A stretch of DNA of 64,000 nucleotides, from the NCBI RefSeq assembly GCF_017948245.1, contig NZ_CP072868.1, positions 372,001 to 436,000 of the forward strand, given 5' to 3'. Positions 8,926 to 17,457 of the stretch are shown here, piece by piece. The notes under the pieces are model-generated. The model was not told where the DNA came from and made no database searches. It was given only the letters and a program-made list of their open reading frames with translations. The stretch comes from Rhizobium sp. NLR16a. GTDB lineage: Bacteria > Pseudomonadota > Alphaproteobacteria > Rhizobiales > Rhizobiaceae. The translations under genes were made by a program, and so were the position numbers. Within the stretch, counting starts at the first letter, position 1, and every line of letters starts with the position of its first letter.

Positions 8926-10038
8926 ATGACAGCGCGCAATCTTTTCCTGCTGCCGGGTGACGGCATCGGTCCCGAGGCCATGGGCGAGGTCCGCAAGATC
9001 ATCGCCTATATGAACGAGGCAATGAATGCCGGTTTCGTCACCGATGAAGGTCTTGTCGGCGGTTGCGCCTACGATGCCCATGGCGCGGCGATCTCGGAAG
9101 CCGACATGCAGAAGGCGCTTGCCGCCGATGCCGTTCTGTTCGGCGCCGTCGGCGGGCCGAAGTGGGATAGCGTGCCTTACGACGTGCGCCCGGAAGCCGG
9201 TCTGCTACGCCTGCGCAAGGATCTGCAACTCTTCGCAAACCTGCGCCCTGCTATCTGCTACCCGGCGCTCGCCTCGGCCTCGTCGCTGAAGCCGGAACTG
9301 GTCGAAGGCCTCGACATCCTGATCATCCGCGAGCTGACAGGCGGCGTCTATTTCGGCGAGCCGAAGGAGATCATCGACCTCGGCAACGGCCAGAAGCGCG
9401 GCATCGACACGCAGGTCTACGATACCTACGAGATCGAACGCATCGCCGGCGTCGCCTTCGAAATGGCCCGCACAAGGCAGAACCGCGTCTGCTCCATGGA
9501 AAAGCGCAACGTCATGAAGTCGGGCGTGCTCTGGAACCAGGTCGTGACCGAAACGCACAAGGCGAAATATTCCGACGTCCAGCTCGAACACATGCTGGCC
9601 GACGCCGGCGGCATGCAGTTGGTGCGTCAGCCCAAGCAGTTCGACGTCATCGTCACCGACAATCTTTTCGGCGACATGCTCTCCGACGTCGCCGCCATGC
9701 TGACCGGGTCCCTCGGCATGCTGCCGTCGGCCTCGCTCGGCGCGCCTGACGGCAAGACCGGCAAACGCAAGGCGCTCTACGAGCCGGTGCACGGCTCGGC
9801 CCCGGATATCGCCGGCAAGGGCATCGCCAATCCGATCGCCATGATCGCCTCCTTCGCCATGTGCCTGCGTTATTCCTTCAACTTGGTGAAGGAAGCCGAC
9901 AACCTGGAAAGGGCGATCGCCAACGTGCTCGACAAGGGCATTCGCACCGGCGACATCATGGCCGATGGCGCAAGGCAGGTCGGCACTGTCGAGATGGGCG
10001 ATGCGATCCTCGCCGAGTTCAAGGCGCTTTCTGCCTGA
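8926..10038 (+). CDS. leuB: 3-isopropylmalate dehydrogenase
   Basis: NAD-dependent oxidative decarboxylation of 3-isopropylmalate in leucine synthesis. The 370-residue protein has [14 protein letters not shown] at the N-terminus, [13 protein letters not shown], the metal/substrate region [28 protein letters not shown] and [20 protein letters not shown]. Start 8926 ([13 protein letters not shown]) was chosen over the upstream in-frame codon because AGGAGGG lies just before it. The gene is divergent from the dehydratase, separated by 166 bases that must hold both promoters. A parS-like site and a terminator follow. Confidence 0.97.
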   Translation: MTARNLFLLPGDGIGPEAMGEVRKIIAYMNEAMNAGFVTDEGLVGGCAYDAHGAAISEADMQKALAADAVLFGAVGGPKWDSVPYDVRPEAGLLRLRKDLQLFANLRPAICYPALASASSLKPELVEGLDILIIRELTGGVYFGEPKEIIDLGNGQKRGIDTQVYDTYEIERIAGVAFEMARTRQNRVCSMEKRNVMKSGVLWNQVVTETHKAKYSDVQLEHMLADAGGMQLVRQPKQFDVIVTDNLFGDMLSDVAAMLTGSLGMLPSASLGAPDGKTGKRKALYEPVHGSAPDIAGKGIANPIAMIASFAMCLRYSFNLVKEADNLERAIANVLDKGIRTGDIMADGARQVGTVEMGDAILAEFKALSA

Positions 10039-10040
10039 TA

Positions 10041-10056
10041 TATTTCACGTGAAACA
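10041..10056. promoter_or_regulatory. parS: parS-like ParB-binding palindrome (15/16)
   Basis: TATTTCACGTGAAACA matches the 16-bp parS palindrome TGTTTCACGTGAAACA at 15 positions, with the central CACGTG intact. It lies 2 bases past the leuB stop and about 36 kb from parAB, on the left side of the candidate origin. Confidence 0.75.
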
Positions 10057-10060
10057 GTTC

Positions 10061-10094
10061 AGCCCTTCGCATCACCCATGCGGAGGGCTTTTTC
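10061..10094 (+). terminator. Rho-independent terminator of leuB
   Basis: A 12-bp stem AGCCCTTCGCAT / ATGCGGAGGGCT (one G-T pair) with loop CACCC, followed by TTTTTC. Confidence 0.88.
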
Positions 10095-10214
10095 ATGTAA
10101 GGACGAGCAGCCGCAACCGGGTCGGTCGAATTATCCGACACGGACTATTCTCAGCCACAATCTCGTGTATTTTTGCGCCGAATTTTAACCCGGCAAAATC
10201 GAACGGACGACAGG

Positions 10215-10967
10215 ATGCGGGCATTTTGGGCTTCCCTTGATAGGCGCTGGCGCCGCGGCGGCGTCGGCATGCCGCCCTTGCGCTGGCAGGCCTGCCTCTT
10301 CATCACCATCAATGCCGTGGTTCTTTCCATGCTGCTCTTCGATGCCCCGGTCGGCGCCAGCGAACGCCCTGCGGCGGTGAAGCAGCTCGGCCAGCTGCTG
10401 ACCGGCTTCGGCGATTCTGCCTGGCTGATCTGCATCAGCATTCTGCTCTTCTTTCAGGGCAGGGCGGGTTACAAGCTTTTAAAGACCGCGCGCTCCAAGG
10501 CGCAGGCGCTTTATGTCAGCTGGATCGGCGCCTATCTGTTCACAACTGTCGTCTTCTCCGGGCTTCTTGCCAATCTCCTGAAACGGGCGATTGGAAGGGC
10601 GCGTCCCGATCACTTCCACGATTACGGCATGTTGTCCTTCACGCCCTTTTCGGGCCATGCCGCTTTCGAAAGCTTTCCCTCCGGCCATTCGACGACGGTC
10701 GGCGCCTTCTTTGCCGCTTTTGCATTGCTGTTTCCGCGCTACCGCATTCTCTTCATCGCCTGCGCCATCTGGCTTGCCATGACGCGTGTCATGGTAGGCG
10801 CCCATTATCCAAGCGACGTCATCGCCGGCCTTGCATTCGGCGGCTGGTTCTCGCTGCTGACGGCCATCGTCTATGCCCGCTGCGGACTTCTTTTTAAGCT
10901 GGCGCCGGATGGCTGGCCTCTCGCCAAACGCCTGTTTCCGGACATGGAAAAGCCCGGCGGCTTGTGA
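10215..10967 (+). CDS. PAP2-family membrane phosphatase
   Basis: 250-residue membrane protein with the three-part PAP2 acid-phosphatase signature: KRAIGRARP, PSGHSTTVG and TRVMVGAHYPSDV (the nucleophilic His is in the third motif). Several hydrophobic segments flank these. Substrates in the family are lipid phosphates such as phosphatidate, undecaprenyl pyrophosphate or lipid A phosphate, and the choice cannot be made here. ATG at 10215 was chosen; an in-frame TTG lies 42 bases upstream. Its stop lies inside a terminator hairpin. Confidence 0.87.
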   Translation: MRAFWASLDRRWRRGGVGMPPLRWQACLFITINAVVLSMLLFDAPVGASERPAAVKQLGQLLTGFGDSAWLICISILLFFQGRAGYKLLKTARSKAQALYVSWIGAYLFTTVVFSGLLANLLKRAIGRARPDHFHDYGMLSFTPFSGHAAFESFPSGHSTTVGAFFAAFALLFPRYRILFIACAIWLAMTRVMVGAHYPSDVIAGLAFGGWFSLLTAIVYARCGLLFKLAPDGWPLAKRLFPDMEKPGGL

Positions 10968-10982
10968 GCGCCGGGCCTTTCG
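10949..10982 (+). terminator. Terminator between PAP2 gene and convergent transporter gene
   Basis: GCCCGGCG-N9-CGCCGGGC stem followed by CTTT, overlapping the PAP2 stop codon. The opposite strand has AAAAG-flanked symmetry (CTTTTC after the stem), so it may serve both converging genes. Confidence 0.75.
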
Positions 10983-11006
10983 CCTGCATGCTTAGCGCAA
11001 AGCGCC

Positions 11007-12893
11007 TCAATCCATGGCGTGGATATCCCTGTTCTTCGTTTCGGGCAGGAAGATCAGGCCGATCACCAGCGTGATCGCCGCAAAGACGATCGGATACCAA
11101 AGACCGTAATAGATATCACCCGCGGCAGCGCTCATCGCGAAAGCCGTCGCTGGCAGCAGGCCGCCGAACCAGCCGTTGCCGATATGATAGGGCAGCGACA
11201 TGCCGGTGTAGCGGATGCGGGTCGGGAAGAGCTCGACCAGGAGGGCCGCGATCGGGCCATAGACCATCGTCACATAGATGACGAGGACGAACAGGATGGC
11301 GATCGTGCCGATCCAGTTGACCCGGGTGGGGTCAGCGGTCATGGCGAAGGCGCCGCCATTGGCGATGTTGTAGACTGCCATGTCGGTGACGCCATTGGCC
11401 TCGTCCGCCGTTAGCAGCTTGCCTTCGACCAGCTTGGCTGCCGGCACGGTTTCCTTGTCGCCGGCGCGCACCGCATCGGCGTTGAGCGCCAGTTCCGGAT
11501 TGGCGGCGATGAAGGCATCGAGCTTGCTATCCGGCACCTTGGCGGCCCCGCGCTTCAGCGGATAGCCGGCATCGTGGAGCGCAATGTTGACGCCTTTTTC
11601 GAAGGCGGCGGTCATGCCCTTCGCCTTGTCGCCGGCAGCAACAACGTCGAAGCTGGTAATCGTACCGTTACCGACCTTCACCGTCGCCGGCTGTCCGGCG
11701 GGACCAGGCACGACGTCATAAGGCACCGAGTTCTTCGTCAGGAATGCTGTCGCCACATCGCAGGAACTGGTGAATTTCGACGTGCCCGTCGGGTTGAACT
11801 GGAATTTGCAATCCGACGGATCGGCCGTGACCGTTGCGCGGATCGACGCCTGCGCTTCGGCAAGTGCGGGGTTCGCCGTCCAGGTCATCGCCTTGAACAG
11901 CGGATTATAGGTCACCGCCGCGATGAGAAGGCCTGCCATGATGATCGGCTTGCGGCCGATCTTGTCGGAAAGACCGCCGAAGATGACGAAGAACGGCGTG
12001 CCGAGGAAGAGCGCAATGGCGACCATGACATTGGCCGAGAACAGATCGACCTTGAGCACGTTCTGCAGGAAAAACAGCGCATAGAACTGGCCGCCATACC
12101 AGACGACCGCCTGGCCCATGGTGGCGCCGAGAAGGGCGATGAGCGCGATCTTGGCGTTCTTCCATTGCCCGAAGGCTTCGGTCAGCGGCGCCTTGGAGCC
12201 CTTGCCTTCCGCCTTCATGCGCTGGAACGCAGGCGATTCGTTCATCTTCAGACGGATCCAGACGGAAATGCCGAGCAGCACGACTGAGACCAGGAACGGA
12301 ATGCGCCAACCCCAGGCTGCGAATTGAACCGGGCCCATCAGGGACTGGACCAGGATGATGACGATCAGCGACAGGAACAGGCCGAGCGTCGCCGTCGTCT
12401 GGATCCATGAGGTGAAGTAGCCGCGCCGTCCATTCGGCGCATGTTCGGCGACATAGGTTGCCGCGCCGCCATATTCACCGCCGAGCGCCAGACCCTGCAG
12501 CAGACGCAACCCGATGAGAATGATCGGGGCTGCGATGCCGATGGTGGCCGCACCCGGCAGGATACCGACGAGGAAAGTCGACATGCCCATGATCAGGATC
12601 GTCACCAGGAAGGTGTATTTGCGGCCGACGAGATCGCCAAGACGGCCGAACACCAGGGCGCCGAAGGGACGCACCAGGAAGCCGGCGGCAAAGGCGAGCA
12701 GCGTGAAGATATTGCGCGTTGCCTCGGGGTATTGGGTGAAATAGGTCGCGCCGATATAGGTGGCGAGCGAACCGTAAAGATAGAAATCGTACCATTCGAA
12801 AACGGTGCCGAGCGAAGAAGCGAAGATGACCTTCTTCTCTTCGCCCGTCATCGGACCGGCCTTCGCGCCGTCGATGCTTGCGACATTTGCCAT
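11007..12893 (-). CDS. MFS transporter, MHS (metabolite:H+ symporter) family, with enlarged loop
   Basis: 628 residues, about 190 longer than usual MHS proteins (430-450). The N-terminal half is typical: FEWYDFYLYGSLA in helix 1, the loop 2-3 motif FGRLGDLVGRKYT, and LQGLALGGEYGGAATYVAEHAPNGRRGYFTS. The second motif, FGGLSDKIGRKP, lies between helices 8 and 9. The extra segment runs from about residue 335 to 525, between helices 9 and 10, which is periplasmic by standard topology. It is rich in Ala, Thr and Asp and has two cysteines (about 362 and 378). Normal C-terminal helices follow. Substrate is unknown (dicarboxylate, sugar acid or osmolyte are common in the family). ATG 12893 has a GGAGG leader. 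Confidence 0.88.
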   Translation of the reverse strand: MANVASIDGAKAGPMTGEEKKVIFASSLGTVFEWYDFYLYGSLATYIGATYFTQYPEATRNIFTLLAFAAGFLVRPFGALVFGRLGDLVGRKYTFLVTILIMGMSTFLVGILPGAATIGIAAPIILIGLRLLQGLALGGEYGGAATYVAEHAPNGRRGYFTSWIQTTATLGLFLSLIVIILVQSLMGPVQFAAWGWRIPFLVSVVLLGISVWIRLKMNESPAFQRMKAEGKGSKAPLTEAFGQWKNAKIALIALLGATMGQAVVWYGGQFYALFFLQNVLKVDLFSANVMVAIALFLGTPFFVIFGGLSDKIGRKPIIMAGLLIAAVTYNPLFKAMTWTANPALAEAQASIRATVTADPSDCKFQFNPTGTSKFTSSCDVATAFLTKNSVPYDVVPGPAGQPATVKVGNGTITSFDVVAAGDKAKGMTAAFEKGVNIALHDAGYPLKRGAAKVPDSKLDAFIAANPELALNADAVRAGDKETVPAAKLVEGKLLTADEANGVTDMAVYNIANGGAFAMTADPTRVNWIGTIAILFVLVIYVTMVYGPIAALLVELFPTRIRYTGMSLPYHIGNGWFGGLLPATAFAMSAAAGDIYYGLWYPIVFAAITLVIGLIFLPETKNRDIHAMD

Positions 12894-13079
12894 TGTCTGT
12901 CCTCCACAGAGTGATGAGCAACGCGCGCGACCTACTCTCCTCAAAGCAAATCCCCGGCCGCGACACGCCTGACGAGAGTGTGCCAGAAAACATGGCCCGC
13001 AAAGAGAGAGGCTTTGGGATTATGACTTTAGTCTAATGGCAGCGCTTTTGGCGGGCGGGAAGTCGTCTGCTGGCTCTGT

Positions 13080-14348
13080 TCACGCCCTCAGCGCCTGCGC
13101 CGGCGATTGCCGGTAGGCGAGCACCGCCGGCAGTGCGGCGAGCAGTGCGGAAAAGGCGAGCAACACCCCTGCAAGCCCACCATCTTCGCGGGCGAAGCCG
13201 ACGGGCATGGCGATGCCGCTCGTTTGCGAGAACATGCCGGACAAGCCAAGCGCCGCGGCAAATCCAAGCCCGAATCCGAGCGCGATCCCAACTGCCACGA
13301 GCGCGAAGAATTCCAACCAGACGATGCCGAAGATCGCACTTCGTGGGGCGCCGAAGGCCCTCAATGCGCCGATCTGGCGGCGGCGCTGACCGATATGGAT
13401 GACCGTGACCAACACCAGCGAGGCTGCGACGAGAGCCTGCGCGCCGGAAGCGACCGCGACGAGGATCTGCTTGGCGTCGCCGAGCGTGGCATAAAGATTG
13501 GTCAGCACCTCGCCGGGGAAGACGGCGACGGTATTGCCGCTGCGATAGTCCTGCCGCAGCTTGTAGGCATCGGCGATCGTCTTCGGCTTGACGAGGATGG
13601 CGGGAAGGCCGGGAGCATTCGCGGCCCATTTCTCGTCGAGCACGGCAGCCGGGTCGATTTCGCCATGATGTTCCTGATGCGCATGCGCGTCGTGATCGGC
13701 GCTCGCCGGCTCATGATCGTCTCCAGGCTCCTCGTGTTCCTCCTCCCCAAGGCCATGGATATGCCAGACGGCCTGGATCGGAACGAGAATGGCTCGGTCC
13801 CAGGCTGTCCCCGTCGACCGCAGGCGGCCGGCAACGTGGTAGACGAGTTCGGTGTGGGTCTCGCCGCCTTCTTCCGCTAGGCCATGCCTCGGCTTGATCT
13901 CGCCGCCGAGCGAAAGCTTGACGGCCGAGCCGATCACCGCCTCTCCCTCGCGGGCGAAAACCTTCCCCTCGGCAAAGCCGCCCGACAGCCTGTCCGCCAG
14001 GGTCGCAGTCGTGCCGACGATCGGATAGGCGGAGAACGAGTCGCCGAAGCCGATCGGTGCCGCCCAGTCGACACGGGGATCGGCGGCAAGCCTGGCCAGC
14101 ACCTCGCCCGGCATCAGCGGCAGGGGCGAGGGCTGCAGGAAGACGGAGGATAAAACGAGCTGTGTCTCGCTGCCGCCGGCGCCGATAACGAGATCGAACT
14201 TGTCGGCGGCGCGGGCGCTGCCGAGGCGAAGCGCTCGCTCCTGCAGGACAACGGAGACGCCGAGCGCCGTCGCAAGCGCCACCAGCAGCACCACCACCAA
14301 CGACCCCGCCCAGAGGCGGCGAAGATCGGAAAGGATGAAGCGGATCAT
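13080..14348 (-). CDS. ABC transporter permease, FtsX/MacB type, with His-rich loop
   Basis: 422 residues in the MacB/LolE arrangement: one N-terminal membrane helix (about 12-34), a large periplasmic domain, then three C-terminal helices with the FtsX-type QRRRQIGALRAFGAPRSAIFGIVWLEFF coupling segment. An unusual stretch at about residues 196-229 contains nine histidines with many acidic residues, suggesting metal binding. The start overlaps the end of the ATPase gene by 4 bases. With the ATPase and the CPFC protein it forms a three-gene operon. This class usually performs mechanotransmission or lipoprotein release rather than classical import. Similarity to zinc-regulated zrg-type clusters is suggestive only. 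Confidence 0.86.
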   Translation of the reverse strand: MIRFILSDLRRLWAGSLVVVLLVALATALGVSVVLQERALRLGSARAADKFDLVIGAGGSETQLVLSSVFLQPSPLPLMPGEVLARLAADPRVDWAAPIGFGDSFSAYPIVGTTATLADRLSGGFAEGKVFAREGEAVIGSAVKLSLGGEIKPRHGLAEEGGETHTELVYHVAGRLRSTGTAWDRAILVPIQAVWHIHGLGEEEHEEPGDDHEPASADHDAHAHQEHHGEIDPAAVLDEKWAANAPGLPAILVKPKTIADAYKLRQDYRSGNTVAVFPGEVLTNLYATLGDAKQILVAVASGAQALVAASLVLVTVIHIGQRRRQIGALRAFGAPRSAIFGIVWLEFFALVAVGIALGFGLGFAAALGLSGMFSQTSGIAMPVGFAREDGGLAGVLLAFSALLAALPAVLAYRQSPAQALRA

Positions 14349-15037
14349 GCAGCCTCTCCCGCCGTTGCCGCGGAATCGTCGCTGATCCGGCCCGAGCCGA
14401 AGGTGATGCGCCGGTCGAGCCGGCTTGCCAGGCGCTGATCGTGCGAAACGACGATCAGCGTGCTGCCCTCGGCAATGGCAAGATCGAGGAGGAGATCGCC
14501 GACGGCCTCACCGCTTTCGGCATCGAGGCTCGCGGTCGGTTCGTCGGCGATGATGACGCCGGGCTTGCGCAACAGCGCCCGGCCGATCGCCACGCGCTGC
14601 ATCTCGCCGCGCGACATTGTTTCGATCTTCTGGCCCGGGCGGGAAAGACCGACAGTGGTCAAAAGCACATGCGCCCGCTCCATGACGTCAGCTGTGGCGG
14701 CCCTGGCAAGCCGCGCCGGCAGAAGCACGTTTTCCAGCGCCGACAGGCCCGGGAAAAGATGGAACTCCTGCATGACCAGGCCGATATTGGCAGCGCGGAA
14801 CCGGTCGCGCCCGCTTTCGGAAAAACTGGCGATATCCTCGCGGTTCCAGCGGATGCGGCCTTGGCGTGTCCGCTCCAGCCCGGCAATGATGTTGACGAAG
14901 GTGCTCTTGCCGGAGCCGGACGCTCCCGTGATGGCGACCCTGCTGCCGGCCTTGATCGACAGGCGGCCGATTGCCAGCGCCGGCGAGGACAGGCCTGGAA
15001 AGGTGATGGCAAGGTTTTCGATATCGAGAGCGAGCAT
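14345..15037 (-). CDS. ABC transporter ATP-binding protein, LolD/MacB type
   Basis: 230 residues with a complete nucleotide-binding domain: Walker A GASGSGKST, Q-loop at VMQEFHLF, signature MSRGEMQRVAIGRALL, Walker B VIIADEPTASLD and H-loop SHD. The short length and sequence class fit the MacB/LolD/FtsE group, which works with FtsX-type permeases such as the one that follows. Coupled by a 4-base overlap to the permease and preceded by the CPFC protein gene 6 bases upstream. Confidence 0.93.
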   Translation of the reverse strand: MLALDIENLAITFPGLSSPALAIGRLSIKAGSRVAITGASGSGKSTFVNIIAGLERTRQGRIRWNREDIASFSESGRDRFRAANIGLVMQEFHLFPGLSALENVLLPARLARAATADVMERAHVLLTTVGLSRPGQKIETMSRGEMQRVAIGRALLRKPGVIIADEPTASLDAESGEAVGDLLLDLAIAEGSTLIVVSHDQRLASRLDRRITFGSGRISDDSAATAGEAA

Positions 15038-15043
15038 ATCGGT

Positions 15044-15505
15044 TCAGACAGCGGAATATTCGGCTTGGCGGATGCGCAACAGACTGACGAAGCCGGTTTC
15101 CGGATCCGTCCAGGAACCGTATTCCAGCGTGCCGCGCACTTCGATCGTCTGGCGCGGCTGCACGAATGTCTGCTTCTCCGCGAGATACACGACGACGATA
15201 TTATCCGGCCAATCCGCATCCGAAGAGCAGAAGGGGCAGAGCGACATTGGCACCTCGGTCAGCACGAAGAACTGCGCCTCGGCCTTCAGTGGCGGCGCCA
15301 TGAAGCCTTTCATGCTGATGTCCTGGCCGGCAAGACGCTTCACCTTGTCGGAGAATTCGAGGCCCAGCACGCCGAACTTGCCGTAGAGCTCGTCGAAGGA
15401 AAGCGATGGCTCGACAGCGCGACCAGCAGACGCCGTAAAAGGGAACGCAATGGCGGCGGCGATCAACCGTCGGCGGCTGAGATGCAGCGAAGGGAATATA
15501 TCCAT
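15044..15505 (-). CDS. Tat-exported periplasmic protein with CPFC motif (DUF3299-like)
   Basis: 153 residues. The N-terminus SRRRLIAAAIAFPFTASAGRA is a twin-arginine-type signal with an AxA-like cleavage region. The mature part has LYGKFGVLGLEFSDKVKRLAGQDISMKGFMAPPLKAEAQFFVLTEVPMSLCPFCSSDADWP, which follows the DUF3299 pattern; the CPFC pair (about residues 90-93) could bind a metal or be redox active. Start 15505 is supported by a GGAG leader; the upstream frame extension has none. First gene of the operon with the ABC ATPase and permease, so it probably acts with them in the periplasm. Confidence 0.8.
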   Translation of the reverse strand: MDIFPSLHLSRRRLIAAAIAFPFTASAGRAVEPSLSFDELYGKFGVLGLEFSDKVKRLAGQDISMKGFMAPPLKAEAQFFVLTEVPMSLCPFCSSDADWPDNIVVVYLAEKQTFVQPRQTIEVRGTLEYGSWTDPETGFVSLLRIRQAEYSAV

Positions 15506-15534
15506 GGTGATCTCCAGGAAGCAAATCCCGGCCT

Positions 15535-15581
15535 CTAGCATCGGCCCGAAATCGGAACGATTTTCGAAAGCACGATGCTAG
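15535..15581. repeat. Palindromic intergenic repeat, type C
   Basis: 47-bp imperfect inverted repeat with 9-bp outer arms CTAGCATCG / CGATGCTAG and inner CGAAATCG-AACGATTTTCG symmetry. Resembles a common rhizobial intergenic palindrome. It sits next to a different repeat in the gap before the alkaline phosphatase gene end. Confidence 0.65.
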
Positions 15582-15585
15582 CTTC

Positions 15586-15635
15586 AAAGTGTTACAGCGT
15601 CCTTTTGCGCGTCTGAAAGACGCGCGGCGCTGTAA
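15586..15635. repeat. Palindromic intergenic repeat, type B (copy 2)
   Basis: Begins AAAGTGTTACAGCGTCC and ends GGCGCTGTAA, with inner arms GCGCGTCT / AGACGCGC around GAA. Reverse-complement match to the element at 7777-7817. Only 4 bases separate it from the type C repeat. Confidence 0.7.
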
Positions 15636-15702
15636 GCGGCCGGGATAGATGATCGACGAAAGAGGCAAGGCCGGCAAGCTGCCCCGCAGGATCGGTTTCC
15701 GA

Positions 15703-17457
15703 TCAGTTCGTCTGCTTGGCGCCGAGCGCGAAGGCGTCGGCGAGCACACGGTAGACGTCGCTCTGTTCGAGGTAGCCATGGAAGCCTTCAGCGCCCGGGC
15801 CGGCCGACTGCAGGACGACGTCGTCGACCGCATGAACGCCGCTCTCGCTGCTCTTCGGAAGATTGCCCTGCACGAAGACGGCGCCGGGAACATCCTTATA
15901 CTGCTCGTTGGCGACATATTCCTTCTTTTCGTTCTGGACAGCCGGAACGAAGGGACCGTCGAGCTTCGGACGGAAGGTCTCGTAGTGATCGGGGCCATTG
16001 TTGGCACTCAGGAACAGGCGGCGGCTGACGTCGATCTTGTCGGGATAGCCGTCGCCATTTTCGTCCTTGTAGTTCGAGAAGCCGGCTTCGGCATAGGTGC
16101 CAACCTTTTCGCGCATTTCCGTACCCGGCTTCTCGTCATCGACGGTTCCGATGATCGAAACACCATGCGTGTGGTCGCCGGTAACGACGATCAGCGTGTC
16201 CGGATGCGCCTTCTGGAATTCGCGGGCAACGCCGATCGCCTGGTCGAATTCGATGGTATCGACAACGGCGCGATCCCAATCGAGCGGATGGGACATCTTG
16301 TCGATCGAGGAGCCTTCAACCATCAGGAAGAAACCATCCGGATTCTTGGAGAGGCGGTCGAGCGCGGCCTTGGTCATGTCGACGAGGCCCGGCTGGTTCG
16401 GGAACTTGTCGACAGTGCCCTTCTTCAGGAATTCGCGGTCGAGCGTCACGTCCATATTGCCGGTGTGGAAGAGACCGAGGAGATTGCCTTCAGCCGACGC
16501 ATTGGCGGCGAGTTCGTTCTTGTCGGTCGCAAGCTTGTAGCCGGCATCCTGGAACAGCTTGATGTAATCCTGATTGTCCTTGCGCTTGGAACCGGCGACC
16601 TCCTTGCCGAGGAAATAGGCCGAGCCGCCGCCCAGCAGGACTTCCGGCTTGACGTCGAGCAGCATGCCGACGACGTCGGCCTTGTCGCCGCGGTTGCGGG
16701 TATGGGCAACGACAGCAGCCGGCGTAGCGTCTTCGACTTCAGATGTCGCAACGATGCCGATCGACTTCTTCGTCGTACGGCGGACGGCTTCGCCGAAAGT
16801 TTCGACACGCGGATCGTCGAGCGAAGATGGTGTACGGTCCGCGTAGACGCCGATCGCGTTGACGGCTGTCTTATGGCCGGTCATGAAGGCCGACATGGTG
16901 TTGGCCGAGTCCGTGGCAACGGCATTCGTCGCCGACGTGCCGATGAAAGCCATGCGATCGAGATCGTCCATGTTCAGACGGCCATTCGCCTTACCTTCGG
17001 TCATGCCCTTGGACATGATGCGGGCGGCGGTGCGATGCGCGACGGAAAGCCCGTCGCCGAGCATGAAGATGATATTCTTGGCCTTCGGCTGGGCAGCGGT
17101 TTCGTAAACGTTCCAGGTGACGGACTTGGTTTCGTCGCCGGCAGCGACTTCGATCTTGTAGTCGCCCGGAACGGAAATCTTCAAGCCGCGCAACAGCAGA
17201 GCGGAGCCGAGAGCCTTGTCTTCCTTGCCCTTTTCCAGCTCGATGAACTGCGCTTCGCCCCCGAGAACGCTCTTGTAATCCTGGCCGTTGACCGTGATCT
17301 TCACGTCCTCAGGCTTGACCTGCTTGTTGAGCTCGACCTTGAAATCGAACGGCGAGCCGACAAGGATCGTGGCGCGATCGAGCGGATAGACCGTCGTCGC
17401 CTGAGCGGCGCCCGCAAGGATGGTGGTGGCCGCAAAGGCGGCAAGAAGCGTACGCAT
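15703..17457 (-). CDS. Alkaline phosphatase (PhoA superfamily), secreted
   Basis: 584 residues starting with a Sec signal peptide (MRTLLAAFAATTILAGAAQA). The catalytic region is ATDSANTMSAFMTGHKT, with the nucleophilic serine after the metal-binding aspartate; MLGDGLSVAHRTAARIM is the first metal ligand region, and TGDHTHG carries late metal ligands. An N-terminal extension of about 100 residues (VYPLDRATILVGSPFDFKVEL) precedes the catalytic domain and looks like a beta-sandwich. It should release phosphate from organic esters in the periplasm. Start 17457 has a GGGGG leader, and a PHO box lies 58 bases upstream, so phosphate control by PhoB is expected. The far longer open frame upstream is not coding. 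Confidence 0.9.
   Translation of the reverse strand: MRTLLAAFAATTILAGAAQATTVYPLDRATILVGSPFDFKVELNKQVKPEDVKITVNGQDYKSVLGGEAQFIELEKGKEDKALGSALLLRGLKISVPGDYKIEVAAGDETKSVTWNVYETAAQPKAKNIIFMLGDGLSVAHRTAARIMSKGMTEGKANGRLNMDDLDRMAFIGTSATNAVATDSANTMSAFMTGHKTAVNAIGVYADRTPSSLDDPRVETFGEAVRRTTKKSIGIVATSEVEDATPAAVVAHTRNRGDKADVVGMLLDVKPEVLLGGGSAYFLGKEVAGSKRKDNQDYIKLFQDAGYKLATDKNELAANASAEGNLLGLFHTGNMDVTLDREFLKKGTVDKFPNQPGLVDMTKAALDRLSKNPDGFFLMVEGSSIDKMSHPLDWDRAVVDTIEFDQAIGVAREFQKAHPDTLIVVTGDHTHGVSIIGTVDDEKPGTEMREKVGTYAEAGFSNYKDENGDGYPDKIDVSRRLFLSANNGPDHYETFRPKLDGPFVPAVQNEKKEYVANEQYKDVPGAVFVQGNLPKSSESGVHAVDDVVLQSAGPGAEGFHGYLEQSDVYRVLADAFALGAKQTN

Noticed and set aside
8760..9002. Upstream extension of the dehydratase frame
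   Set aside because: It would run into leuB on the opposite strand; a GGAGG-supported ATG exists at 8759.
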